Made by a program: the position numbers and the translations under genes. Source: Buddleja alternifolia (Eukaryota; Streptophyta; Magnoliopsida; Lamiales; Scrophulariaceae). Taken from it: a DNA stretch of 64,000 bases. Where the stretch lies: positions 34,357,022 through 34,421,021 of the forward strand of contig CM033399.1 in the NCBI GenBank assembly GCA_019426215.1, read 5' to 3'. Shown here one piece after another: positions 1 to 10,380 of this stretch (position 1 is the first letter of the stretch; each line of letters begins with the position of its first letter). Below the pieces are notes generated by a model, which searched no databases, was not told where the DNA came from, and was given only the letters and a program-made list of their open reading frames with translations.

Positions 1-632
1 GCTTACTACCAGGTGGTAAGTTAGATAATACCCAAGTATTATTTTGAATAATTGAATTATATTCGTCATTTATAGCTTCTTTCCAAAAAGGTGCGTCTAT
101 AGAAGATATAGCTTCTTCATAGGTTTGGGGATCTCCTTCAACTAAAAATGTTATAAAGTCATTCCGAAATTCTTTTCTACTCTAGGCCTCTTACTTCTTC
201 TTAATTCTATTGATTCTTCTTCCTTATTTTCTAAAATTGAACTGTTAGATGATTCACCTAATAAGATTCTATTCTTGGTGTTTCTAATTCACTTGTAATT
301 TTAGTCTTAAAAGGGAAAACATCTTCAAAGAAAGTTGCATCTCTAGCCTCAATAATTGTGTTATTAGAAATACCACTAACATCAGAATTAACCACTAAAA
401 ATCTATTCGCACTACTATTTTGAGCATATCCGATAAATATAGCATCTACTGTTTTAGGACCTATTTTCTTTCTTTTAATATCAGGTATAGCTACTTTTGC
501 TAAACACCCCCACACTTTAAGAAAATTCAGGTTAGGGGCTCTCTTTTTCCACAATTCATAAGGAGTTTTAACATTATCTTTAACAATCACACGATTAAGT
601 ATAAAAACGAAGATAAAATAGCTTCTCCCCAT
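1..632 (-). pseudogene. Copia integrase C-terminus and start of reverse transcriptase, frameshifted
   Basis: Residues of 258-632 (KTPYELWKKRAP, KVWGCLAKV, GPKTVDAIFIGYA) are the copia integrase C-terminal region. A stop at about 258 is followed by the continuation in a second frame (an acidic EEES stretch, then RRSKRPR) at about 170-265 and in a third frame over 1-165. The third frame has the RVT_2 entry motif: a FWKEAI motif, then NNTWVL, then LPPGSK at the window edge. So two or three further indels separate integrase from RT. The RT core and YVDD box are outside the window. Confidence 0.85.
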
Positions 633-1879
633 AAGTTTTCAGGTGCTCCAGAATTTAATAACATAGAGTTAACCATATCCATTAATGTCCTATTTTTCCT
701 TTCAGCTACTCCATTTGATTGAGGTGAATAGGGAGGTGTGAATTCATGTATAATGCCATTATCTTCACAAAATTTTTCTAACTCACCAGAAGAATATTCT
801 CCTCCTCTATCTGACCTTAATATTTTAATATGTTTCTCTAATTGGTTCTCAACCTCGGTTTTATAAATCTTAAATTTTCCAAAAACTTCATCTTTAGACT
901 TAATAAGATAAATATAACAATATTTAGAAAAGTCATCTATAAATGTTACAAAATATTTATTTCCACCTCTAGTTGGAGTTCTATTTGAATCACATACGTC
1001 ACTATGGATAAGTTCTAAGATAATTGAATCTCTATGAACTGATTTATAAGCTCTTTTTGTTTGTTTAGCTTGTACACATATTTCACACTTATGATTAGTA
1101 TTTACTTGAGATTTTGGAATTAATCCTAAATCCATAAGTCTCTTAACTTTTATATTACTAACATGTCCTAATCTTTTATGCCATAAAATATTAGATTCAA
1201 TATTAAATATAAAGGAGGAATTTTCATCATCATTTAAAATATTTAATTTAAACAAACCATCACTTACAAAGCCTTTTCCAATAAAATCATTCTTTCTAGT
1301 TATTACAACTTTATTAGACTCCATAACTAATTTATAACCATTTTCAACTAAACAAGACCCACTAACTAAATTTCTTCTAACTTCAGGTACGTGTCGCACT
1401 CCATCTAGGGTTAATATCTTTCCGGACGTCATCTTTAACTCAACGCTCCCAATTCCATGTACTGGTGCGATAGTGTTGTTCCCTAGTGTCACGCTTCCTC
1501 CACTTGAGTTCTGATATGTTTTAAACATTGATTTTTCAAAACAAACATGAATATTAGCTCCAGAGTCTAACCACCATTCATTATTTTTATATGTAAAGTT
1601 TATTAAAGGTGTTATAGATTCTAACCTGACTGATGGTTCTCCGTTCACCAACATGTTTACTTCTTGATTTTTAGGCTTAGTATTGAACCTAGGGTTGAAC
1701 TTCTCGGTCTTCTTGTAGTAACAGTCTTTAGCCATATGATTAGTTCTTCCACACACGAAGCAAGGCTTCTCTATCTTTTCTTTGCCTTTATTATCCTTAT
1801 AGTTTTGTGTCTTAAATCGATTATTATTATTATTATTGTTATTGTGACGGTAATCTTTCTTCCAATTCTTGTTGTTCAT
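587..1879 (-). pseudogene. Copia zinc knuckle, protease and integrase
   Basis: In a 430-codon frame, an Asn run is followed by a CCHC knuckle (CX2CX4HX4C, CFVCGRTNHMAKDC), the aspartic protease active site (WWLDSGAN), a GAG-pre-integrase HHCC region (LWHKRLGH ... CEICVQAK) and an integrase core. The integrase Asp, Asp, Glu residues are in HSDVCD, RSDRGGEY and NGVAERKNR. The frame ends near 590-620, where the homologous reading continues in another frame at 258-632. It encodes the particle protease and the enzyme that inserts cDNA into the host chromosome, but the breaks make this copy unlikely to be functional. Confidence 0.9.
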
Positions 1880-2535
1880 TTTAAACCTATTTCCCCTAGG
1901 CTTGAACCTATTTTGGTTATGGTTTTATGTTCCACTAAGTTAGCCTTAGCTTTCAACCCTTCTTGTTTAACATTAATCCTATGTTGTTCTTCTACCCTCA
2001 AGGATTTAAAGACTTGACTCAGAGTTAAAGACCCTTGTTGATGTCTAAGACCTCTAGCAAAATTAGACCATGAAGGTGGGAGTTTATCAATTAGACATGA
2101 AACTTTATAATCTTCACTAAATTTTGACCCTCCTTCTTCTAAAGGTTTTAGTAAGTCTTGAAATTCATGAATTTGTTCATTAATAGACTTTTCATCAACC
2201 ATTATATATCTTGTAAAAGTAGAGGCATTAAATCTAACATTTCCCGCATCATCAATTCCATAATCGGCTTCTAAGGCATCCCAAAGTTCCTTAGCACTTG
2301 TAAAAGTTTGGTAAACATCGTAAAGCCTTTCAGACAAAGCACTAAGAATACGATTACGACAATGATAGTCTACATTTTCAGGGGTTTGCCAAGAGCTTGA
2401 TTCAATATTTTCATCTATGGCAGACATAAACCCAAGAACGGTCAACCAATATTTCAATTGGTTTTGCCATCTTTTAAAATTTAATCCGTTAAATTTCTCG
2501 GGTTTAACACTACTAGCGTCTTCACGAGATGTCAT
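1876..2535 (-). pseudogene. Copia gag (capsid-like part), frame broken before the zinc knuckle
   Basis: The 219-codon frame starts with ATG at 2535 and carries the copia gag fold (UBN2 / Retrotran_gag type): a FNGLNFKRWQ motif near residue 15, an ELWDALEADYG motif near residue 85 and a DKLPPSW motif near residue 150. These match the nucleocapsid precursor of plant copia elements. It ends at a TGA overlapping the ATG of the next frame. The zinc-knuckle frame is open further upstream and reads basic RF/RG-rich residues over 1880-1925, so gag and pol were once one frame and a small indel near 1925 split them. The overlap is decay, not a programmed arrangement, in my reading. Confidence 0.85.
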
Positions 2536-3570
2536 TGCACTTTTTATTTTATTTTTTATTTTAATTTAATTAGTTACAATAGATAATAATAAGGGCAAAG
2601 AAACGATGTAAATTTTAATCACGTAACTGTAGGAGTCAATACGATATAGTCAATATCTAAAATAATTGCGGTGGTATTAAAATTCAAGCGTGAACGGTAT
2701 TATGTCAATTAATGAAATATAAACAGCAAAGCATACGTTTCTGTCACTAATGTTGATGCATAGAAATAATAGAAAAGTTATCGTTAGTGCCAGTAAGTGA
2801 AATATTTCATAAGATATACTAAAAAATGTTTCCAACCAGGTGAAGCTACGTTATACGTTATATGGAAATAATAATGAAAATGATGACTTCACTTTGTTAG
2901 TTTAATTTGTAGAAATTTAGATACATGTGAGCAGAACCTTTTGAGATGCTGGCTAATTAAAATAGTAATTTCCTGTTAATTATCTATAAACAATTGTAAA
3001 TAAGTAGTTACTAATTTTACTACTAATACATTAGTGCACAACACTTCCAGAAACAATATGATTATCAGAAAATTGCAAATCCGTAGGTTTCTTTTGTTCT
3101 TACTAACACGAGCAGTTTTAAAATCTTGCAATTAAACTTAGCAACAATAGATCTTCCAGTATAAATATTCAAGAATTGGTCACTTTAGTGAAAATTGCTC
3201 AGAACCTTATAGAGTATAGCTAAGAAGGTGTATTACATATATTATTAGAATATAATTTAAAATAATGCTTTTAGAGTAATGAAAACAATGAAGCTAGATA
3301 GCAGTTACAATGAACAATTTCAAAATAAAATAAATTATTCAATACAATTCATCACCAACGTAGCAATCAATTTTAGCATGTACTTCAATACACAATATAC
3401 AGTAGACTAAGCAAAATCAGAATTAACATAAAATAAAGCATCACGATCTTAGATTGTTGTGAAATTTTCTCAAGATTTGCATGCAATAATATAAATTCTT
3501 ATAAATTATCATGTGAAACAATTTGTATAAAATAATATAATTTAAAACATATAAAAGTAAGAACGGCTGG
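2536..3570 (-). other. Leader between PBS and gag of the copia element
   Basis: About 1 kb of AT-rich sequence without a credible coding frame lies between the primer-binding site and the gag start codon. It is long for a plant copia leader and may include decayed or inserted sequence. I see no second element with clear ends in it. Confidence 0.5.
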
Positions 3571-3588
3571 CCTGTAGGAGTCACGCCA
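3571..3588 (-). other. Primer-binding site of the copia element
   Basis: TGGCGTGACTCCTACAGG (minus strand) starts two bases after the LTR. It opens with TGG, the complement of the tRNA CCA end. It is not the initiator-Met type (TGGTATCAGAGC) used by most plant copia elements. I cannot name the priming tRNA with certainty. Confidence 0.55.
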
Positions 3589-3590
3589 CT

Positions 3591-3966
3591 TGACGCTGTC
3601 CTAAGATCGTGATGGCCTCCCCTCGTGCAGGTACTGTCGGCTCACCACCACCCCAAGATAAAACCCAAGAAGGCCACGCCGGTGTTTTCTTTGTGAGCAC
3701 GTTCACAAGAAAACTATGTGAACAAGACCTTATCCTAATTGCCCAAAATATAGAGAAAATATAGAAGATGAATGTTATATGCTTGTGTTGTGTGTTTTCT
3801 ACCAAGACCCCTAGGACCTATTTATAGTGCTAGAATGCATGTTGAAACCTACAAATTAAAATCAAAAATAAATACAATGTGGGAGGTTATGGTCAAAATT
3901 GTTAATGCCAATAATGCAAAAAATTAAATTTGGTTTTTGAAGTTTTGAAACTTCCAATTTCCAACA
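3591..3966 (-). repeat. 5' LTR of the copia element
   Basis: On the minus strand the sequence begins TGTTGGAAATTGG at 3966 and ends GCGTCA at 3591, giving a 376-bp TG..CA LTR. It is followed after two bases by a TGG-starting primer-binding site, as expected. A TATA box lies inside it. The second LTR is not in the window, so the ends rest on TG/CA, the PBS spacing and the promoter position rather than on an alignment. A short open frame at 3581-3805 lies over the LTR and is not a gene. Confidence 0.75.
3817..3826 (-). promoter_or_regulatory. TATA box in the copia LTR
   Basis: The minus strand reads TATAAATAGG about 140 bp into the LTR, the usual U3 position, and would direct transcription of the element towards lower coordinates. 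Confidence 0.6.
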
Positions 3967-4055
3967 TATAATAGAGGAGAATTCCTACAATATTGAATAG
4001 TTGTGCAAAAAGCATAGGATTTGATTGGTTATGAGTAATGATGATGAAGTAGGAC

Positions 4056-4072
4056 TTTTTTTTTTTTTTTTT
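4056..4072 (-). other. Poly(A) tail of the LINE (T17 on plus strand)
   Basis: The uninterrupted T run sits just downstream (minus sense) of the RNase H domain, as expected for the end of target-primed reverse transcription. Confidence 0.65.
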
Positions 4073-4208
4073 CCATTCATGAAAGGGAGGAGGTTACCCA
4101 AAAAGTTTGTTGTAGCACTACATACCCGGGCTAATAGTCAAAATACGTGGCCAAGTTCGACCAATATTGTCATCCTCAAGAATATGTAGGATACGCTCAT
4201 TTCGCGTA

Positions 4209-4736
4209 TTACAAAAAAATTATCTGGGTGTGCATCCCTAACTTGGCTAACATGTTTGCTGCTCTGTTGGCTTCCCGCCAAATGCAATGGATATAGACCT
4301 CCCAGTCTCTATCTAAGATATCACGTATGTGTTGAATCACTTCATAGTAATGGTGAGCTGTGGAGGAGTCCACAATGCTTCGGATAGCAATCCGGTAATT
4401 AGACTCAAGAATAAGTTTATTTACTCCGGTGTTCCACGCCATCTCTAGTCCCTCTAGAATGGCTCGTATTTCGGCCTCGATAGAGGAGCATGGTGTAATT
4501 CGACCCGAAAAACCATTTATCCAGCTACCATGCTCATTCCTCAAGGCACCCCCGATTCCTGTCAAATGGACATAATTTTTTGCAATTTGTGATACCGCTG
4601 CATCCACGTTTACCTTATAGTACTCAGGAGTTGGATTAGTCCAACCCGTCTGCAATTGGAGTAGTGTTACATCCGGGTCACACAAAGTCGATTGTACAAT
4701 TCCATCAATTCGTGATCGTAACATATCTAGGACCAT
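4209..4736 (-). pseudogene. LINE RNase H domain (RVT_3 type), catalytic residues changed
   Basis: A 175-codon frame carries the plant RNase H-like fold: KVNVDAAV (first Asp), GIGGALRNEHGSW, SSIEAEIRAILEGL (Glu), LILESNYRIAI and REANRAANMLAKLG. In active members the last two motifs carry Asp (ESDS and NRAAD); here both read Asn. Two of the four metal-binding carboxylates are therefore missing and the domain should be catalytically dead, consistent with a decayed element. Confidence 0.75.
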
Positions 4737-4769
4737 TGTAGATGCCTCATTCCTTTCACCATGGTTCAG

Positions 4770-5042
4770 CTAGTTGCGGACCTGCCAGATGAAAGACAGA
4801 ATCTCAGTAAATGCTAATGACCACTTGTCACACCAATCATACCAATTTGCGGCGTGAGAGAGATTCCAATCCACCCAGCTTTTACTCGTGCCCGAGAAAA
4901 ATCTTGAGTGGTAATTCGGGTGGACTGTCATCTCCCACACTTTCCTCACCCATGCACAATCCCGTAAAGCATTTAGGTTGGTGTCCGTCAACCTGCTACA
5001 AATATCGCAAGTATCGGTATGAGTTATATGATGAGTTTTCAA
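4770..5042 (-). pseudogene. LINE zf-RVT domain fragment
   Basis: The fragment contains CDICSRLTDTNLNALRDCAW and ends in a W-rich stretch (WVDWNL, WYDWCDKW). This corresponds to the zinc-binding domain between RT and RNase H of plant LINEs. The usual Glu-His before ALxxC is replaced by Leu-Asn, so one zinc ligand appears lost. Confidence 0.65.
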
Positions 5043-5177
5043 GGTAGATTTTGTAAGAACACACTCATGTCTAAGAAGCCAAAAGAAAAACCGACAACGA
5101 TAAGCCCCTTAAATTTTCCACACTATGGACCATTTTTTACTTTCATCTGTGAGGGTGGGTGTTCCCGATAGTGCTTC

Positions 5178-5535
5178 CTAAGCACTCTTGACATTGTATT
5201 GGCCATCCATAGCATATTTCCAGCGCGGCGTATCTTCCTGTCCATTTAAGGCGTCTAAATCAATCTCTTGGAGCATTTTACGTACAGTGTTCGGTAGGCG
5301 ACTCAAGGACGTCCAATCCCACACGATGCCTGGTGTCCAATAGCTTTTTACTGAACGCGTAGCAATCTCGTGGTCTAGATGAAGATCTGTTTGGGAGATA
5401 AGGTTTCCGCCCGTTAACCATTCATCCAACCAGAATTGGACTTTGCTCCCGTCCCCAATAATCCATTTAATACCTGATCAGACTAGAGGGAGCAGATCCG
5501 ATATACTTTTCCACCTTTGGGACGTGGTGTTCCGT
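5178..5535 (-). pseudogene. LINE reverse transcriptase C-terminal fragment
   Basis: Translated minus-strand blocks read IKWIIGDGSKVQFWLDEWL, then a stretch with WDWTSLSRLPN and a W-K-AMDGQYNVKSA end. This is the common pattern after the RT fingers/palm of plant LINEs (GDG..V.FW.D.W and F.VKSAY). The YXDD core is absent, lost by 5' truncation. At least one in-frame stop is present. Confidence 0.7.
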
Positions 5536-5545
5536 GAGCGAAATT

Positions 5546-7327
5546 TGTTACTATATTTTCTTACCTCACGAAATTTAAAAAGGAAATGGAGAAGTGAACA
5601 TTGATGATCAAATTTAAATTATCTTTCCTTGATTTACGAAAAGACGATGAATGTGTTGATGCTTAGCGTCAGAGTTAATTAGGATTTAAAGTAAATGACA
5701 TGTAATAAGTAGGAATTTCCTTCATAATAGAAAATTCAGAATTACCAAATTTAAACTTGAGTAAAAAAGATTGACCAATTTGATCAAAAGATCGACTTGA
5801 TGTAATATACACTAGCACTAGTCTTGTATTATGTACGGGAGTTGTCTAAAATAAATAAACACATTTGTTCAAAACAATAAAATAAATAAACACAGGAAAA
5901 TGCACATCATATTCTTAGACTTAATTAGTAAAAAAGAGTTCAATCATAATTCAAACTATTATATTTAAAAAAAACGATAAAAACAGTAACTCATCCAAAT
6001 TTTTCGTGTTTTTACATTTTTTTTTATATAAACTTTGTTTTGTTTTACACTTTCTTATTTGAACTACACGAGTTCTTACAAAATTTTATACTTTAGCATT
6101 TTGCAGCAGAATGTTCATTGAGATTCCATTTAATACCTCACATTTGATCATTTTAAGGATAAAAATGACATTTTACGACTCTTGCGGTTCACTACTTTTA
6201 CCACTTTAAGTTGAAATGAAATTTTTGAATAGTACAATTCAACTAATAAAATGTTATCTGTAAATTCTGTAACCAAAAATAGACCTTGAGTTGACTAACC
6301 AATTTAATTTGTTCCTGTAAATTCTAACCAAACGTCGAAAAGCACCACTTGAAGTCTAGAATAGAATAGAATAGAGATTCAAATTTTGCTTTCTTAGCCC
6401 AAAGAATTGGTAAACCTTAATTGACAATATATTTTTAAAAGTAATAAAATGTTTACATTATACATTCTAATTTGGGCCGAAAGTCAAACATTTCTAAAGA
6501 ACCTTGAGCGGGCCCAAGCCAATATTAAAAGGCCCACAATAATAGGCCCTCTCAAATATCTTTATTAATGAGCACAACTCTACATATTCATAGAACTATA
6601 CAATTTAACATATACACCATGTCCTAACTTTCTGCTTTTATATTTAAATGATACCCACAAAATACAAAATATAGATAATTTTTCTTTTAATTTATTTTAA
6701 TTGGTACAGTAAGCTTCAGAGTGAGGAACTATCATAGTTCATGAAATGACCACATATGATCGATTTTTGTGACAATTTACATTTAAATCGTTGTTTAAAA
6801 TCATAAGACAGAGATTTCACTATGAAACGGACGATTCATGCCGACTCATTCAAGTACCGGTGGCATATTTAGATTAACGATTGCATAAAAATTGATTTCC
6901 TATAAACTATGAAATCACCTAATTATTTTTAATTATATATTTCAATAATTAGTAATTAAAATTCTTATTATTAAGGTGGATAAATCTGGTCCTAGTATTT
7001 CCAAAATAGAATGACAGCAGTCCACCACAAAAACCAACGTACAACTTGCACAAAAGAACGCACAACTCGACGAAGCAGCGATTGGCTCCTCTCTCTCCAC
7101 CCCATTTTCGTGTACGCCTTCATCATCACAAGAAGCGTACTATTTGCATGAACAAAAATCCACCTCAAAATACGCCCAATTTTCAGCAATCCATATTCAT
7201 ACTATAGATACATATTATAGATACACGGATCATTATACACACAGCGATTTCAATTTTGTTTAGTTTCAGTACACAATTTCACACACACTGACACACATAT
7301 ACATATACATATAGTGAGCAAAGTAGT
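5546..7327. other. Intergenic spacer and ABC1K1 upstream region
   Basis: This is AT-rich sequence with no supported gene. It holds a cluster of GGCCCA/TGGGCC motifs (6473-6549) and, just before the ATG, CA/TA-rich short repeats (7275-7315). A small minus-strand open frame at 6992-7189 has no recognisable domain. Confidence 0.6.
6473..6549. promoter_or_regulatory. Cluster of site II-like TGGGCC/GGCCCA motifs
   Basis: Motifs occur at 6473 (TGGGCC), 6511 and 6531 (GGCCCA) and 6545 (GGCCC). Such elements bind TCP factors in promoters of organelle-related and growth genes in plants (established). They lie about 800 bp before the ABC1K1 ATG, farther than usual, so the link to this gene is inference. 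Confidence 0.3.
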
Positions 7328-10300
7328 ATGGAGCTGGTTTGCTCAAACTGTGTATACAATTCGTTATCTTCATCGGTGCTATCGCCGGTGATCAATTATC
7401 CAAAACGCCATCGGAGTTCCGTACAGTTGAATCGGAATTATTCAGCTCAGAACAAAAGCAGAAGAGCGGCGAGAATTCGAGCTCGGAAAAGCGATTCAAT
7501 GGTACAACTCGAGAAATCGCGGAGTACAAGCAGTAACAGCGCGTTGGATCAGCTGGAAATTGAACGCGGTGTCTGTGTTCCGTTTAGGAAGTACACGCCG
7601 GAATCCGTATGTCGTCAATTTCTCAGTTGTGATTTTTGATTTCCTTTTTAATTTTCTGAATTTAGATTGTTTTTAATTTGCATATGCATACGAGGAAGTT
7701 AGTAATCCAAGTACAGGTTATATTTGTATTAATTGTTGCTTGAGCTCATGTAATTTCGATTAAATTCATTATATTACTCCATTATTTTAGGTGTTTGATC
7801 ATTTTATGGATTTTAGTTCTTGGTAATGCTGCTAAACCGGTAGGTTTTGCTTCTCAATAATGAATTTATGTTGTATTTTGCCCCTGGCCCGTGGGTCGGG
7901 CTCGCAAGTGAGACTCCAACACATAAGTTGTTACAACGCATAAGTTCGCTTGCATTTCCTAGCTACACTAGTTGGAGCATGAGCAACACTGTACACAATT
8001 TGCTTCAGAACTTTTTATCCTGATCTAGATGATGTTTTCCTTTATCAAATCTTTTGTCCTGCATCACCGTAATTACTTTTTCTATGTTTAGGCTTTTTTA
8101 ATCAATTATTTTGGTTACTCATGTAGGTGAGGAATAAAGTGCTGGAGTCTAGAGGTGCGGTGTTGTCATTGATTGGTAGAGGAGTGGAGATTGTATGGAG
8201 TTTGGGACTATATTGGTCCACATTGATGTATGATTATTTTGTGGGTCGTGATGAAGAGGTTGTTCCTTTCCGTGCTCGCCAATTGAGGAATCTCTTGTGT
8301 GACTTGGGCCCATCTTTCATCAAAGCTGGACAGGTTTTTCTTTTTCTCTAATTTGCTTAAGCTTATGGTGTTTGTCACTAACGATGAAGGCGTTCTTTTC
8401 ACGCAACTTGATTATCACTTAGAATTTTGATGACTTGGCCTAAGAACAGAAGATATGGAGGGATACTGTTTTGAAGTTTGCTTAATCAAATAGTGCTGGA
8501 CTAATTAGGAACATGATTTTGAAAGGGGTCTCATAGACTTCAAAGAGCCAAAAAACAGAGAATGTACGAAAAATGCAATTACGACGAAGATTATTAGATG
8601 TTGAAAATTTTCTGCAATATCTTTGAGAATTTCAATAACTTGGAGAAAAGTTTGTTATTTATATTTCCTAAAAAAAGATTTTTTATTAAAAGTAGATTAT
8701 AAATTTCATTAACTTCGGTCAGTTTACTGTTTCAAATGTATGTGATTTAGTTCTTTGCCACATATTGAAAATAAGACTATGCCTGGAGGGGTCGTAATTG
8801 TAAGTAATTGTAGCATGCTTGACATATATTTAGTTTGCAACAAGTGCATAAGTGTTTAAGTTTTGAATTTATGTGAATAGGTGAGAGAATTGGTGATAAA
8901 TTTATTTTGATTTGTTGGGTGTCGGTGGGGGTTAGGTGGTGGTGGGAGTAGCGAGTATTGGGGAACCTTACCTTCTGATGACGTTATGGTTTTATTTTTT
9001 CTGTTTTAAGTATAACTATGCTGCTATTTCATAAGGATTCATTCTTTAATTTAAACCCATGACTCGTCATTGCTACGGTTTCGGAACGTTTTTCTTTCCG
9101 TGTTTCACTTGCCTTTCTTTAACCAACTTTTGATTCGTTGTTTTTTTCCCAAAAAGGTGCTGGCAAATAGGCCTGATATTATTAGAGAGGATTACATGAA
9201 TGAACTTTGCATCCTTCAAGATGATGTTCCTCCTTTTCCCAATCAGGTACTCAGTTGTCTATTTGATGATGCATCTTTCTCATATTATTTTTAAATAGAG
9301 CAACCCATTTAGAGTTGTGTAGGTTGCTTTTGACATCATAGAAGAGGAATTGGGCCAACCCCTTGAAGCGGTTTTCAGCCAAATTTCATCAGAGACAATT
9401 GCAGCAGCAAGCTTGGGTCAAGTTTATCGAGCTACGCTACGGTCCTCTGGGGAGGATGTTGCTATAAAGGTTGCGTGGTCTACTATGTTTAAACTTTGGC
9501 TTCTTTTATTCTTCTTGGACAGAGGTTAATCTGGCATATTGTAGGTTCTTCCTCTTTTATGGAAGCTTATGAATTAATGTAGAAGCCATTATCAATATGT
9601 TTGCTTATCACAATAACTCATGTTCCCACCTCTTGTACAAAAGTTGGGTAGAAATAATATTTAGAATGTTTTGCTAATACTTGGTAACTGTAATCCCGAT
9701 TGTTAAAGCTGCTTAGTGATACGAAGTGAAGCGGATAACTTTCTGTTGCATAGTTGTAAATGATTTCTTCCAAGTTATATAATGTTGTGTACGGTTTCAC
9801 TAATCACATATATCGATACATTGTATATTGGGTTTCATATAAGCAGCATTGTTTTTGCCATCCTTTTCATGCTTTAATCACTTCACAGGTAATTGCATAT
9901 TCTGGTATATAACTGGCGCACCCCTCTCCTTTGTTTGATAGTCATAAACATGATTCTCTTTGCTATATATTGGTCTTTGGCATGATTTTGTCACCTTCCT
10001 TTTGTTCATAGTACTTTCAGGTTTAAATTCATTGCAACCTAACTTAACGGTTTCTGCGTTTTCAATGAGATGCAAAACATAAACAGTAGTTAAATTGGAC
10101 CATAATGTTCTTGCAGGTGCAAAGGCCTGAGATAGAGCCCATTATTTATAGAGACCTTTTTCTTTTCCGTACTCTGGCATCATTCTTGAATGGCATCAGC
10201 CTGCAAAAACTGGGTTGTAATGCAGAGCTTATAGTTGATGAATTTGGTGAGAAGCTTCTGGAGGAGCTGGATTATACCTTGGTATCCCCATCTTATTCTT

Positions 10301-10341
10301 TAGCTTTTATAGAGAGAGGGAGAATGTCTTCTCTCTCTCTC

Positions 10342-10380
<39 letters not shown>

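Larger units (their letters stand above)
1..3966 (-). mobile_element. Ty1/copia LTR retrotransposon, 5' part, degenerate, cut by window edge
   Basis: The minus strand reads, in order, a 5' LTR (3591-3966), a primer-binding site, a leader of about 1 kb, gag, zinc knuckle, aspartic protease, GAG-pre-integrase, integrase and the first residues of the RVT_2 reverse transcriptase. Protease-integrase-RT order is diagnostic of Ty1/copia (established). The rest of RT, RNase H and the 3' LTR would lie left of position 1. The reading frame is interrupted at least four times (near 1925, 620, 265 and 160), so this copy cannot make a full polyprotein. The 5 bases next to the LTR (3967-3971) would be one half of the target duplication; the other half is outside the window. 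Confidence 0.93.
4056..5545 (-). mobile_element. 5'-truncated LINE (L1-type non-LTR retrotransposon)
   Basis: Reading the minus strand, three blocks follow in order: the RT C-terminal region (about 5535-5178), a zf-RVT zinc-binding domain (5042-4770) and an RNase H domain (4736-4209). A 17-base T run on the plus strand (4056-4072) then marks the poly(A) tail. RT / zf-RVT / RNase H / poly(A) is the 3' half of a plant L1-like element (established). In-frame stops, including a TGA near 5480, break it. The 5' end is set only by where similarity fades. I searched by eye for a target duplication and found none. Confidence 0.8.

Noticed and set aside
3581..3805. Open frame of 74 codons with a hydrophobic start
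   Set aside because: It lies over the copia LTR and PBS on the minus strand; no family features.
7339..7536. Alternative frame overlapping ABC1K1 exon 1
   Set aside because: The frame used by exon 1 (7328) joins exon 2 in phase and gives a transit-peptide-like N-terminus; the other frame does not.
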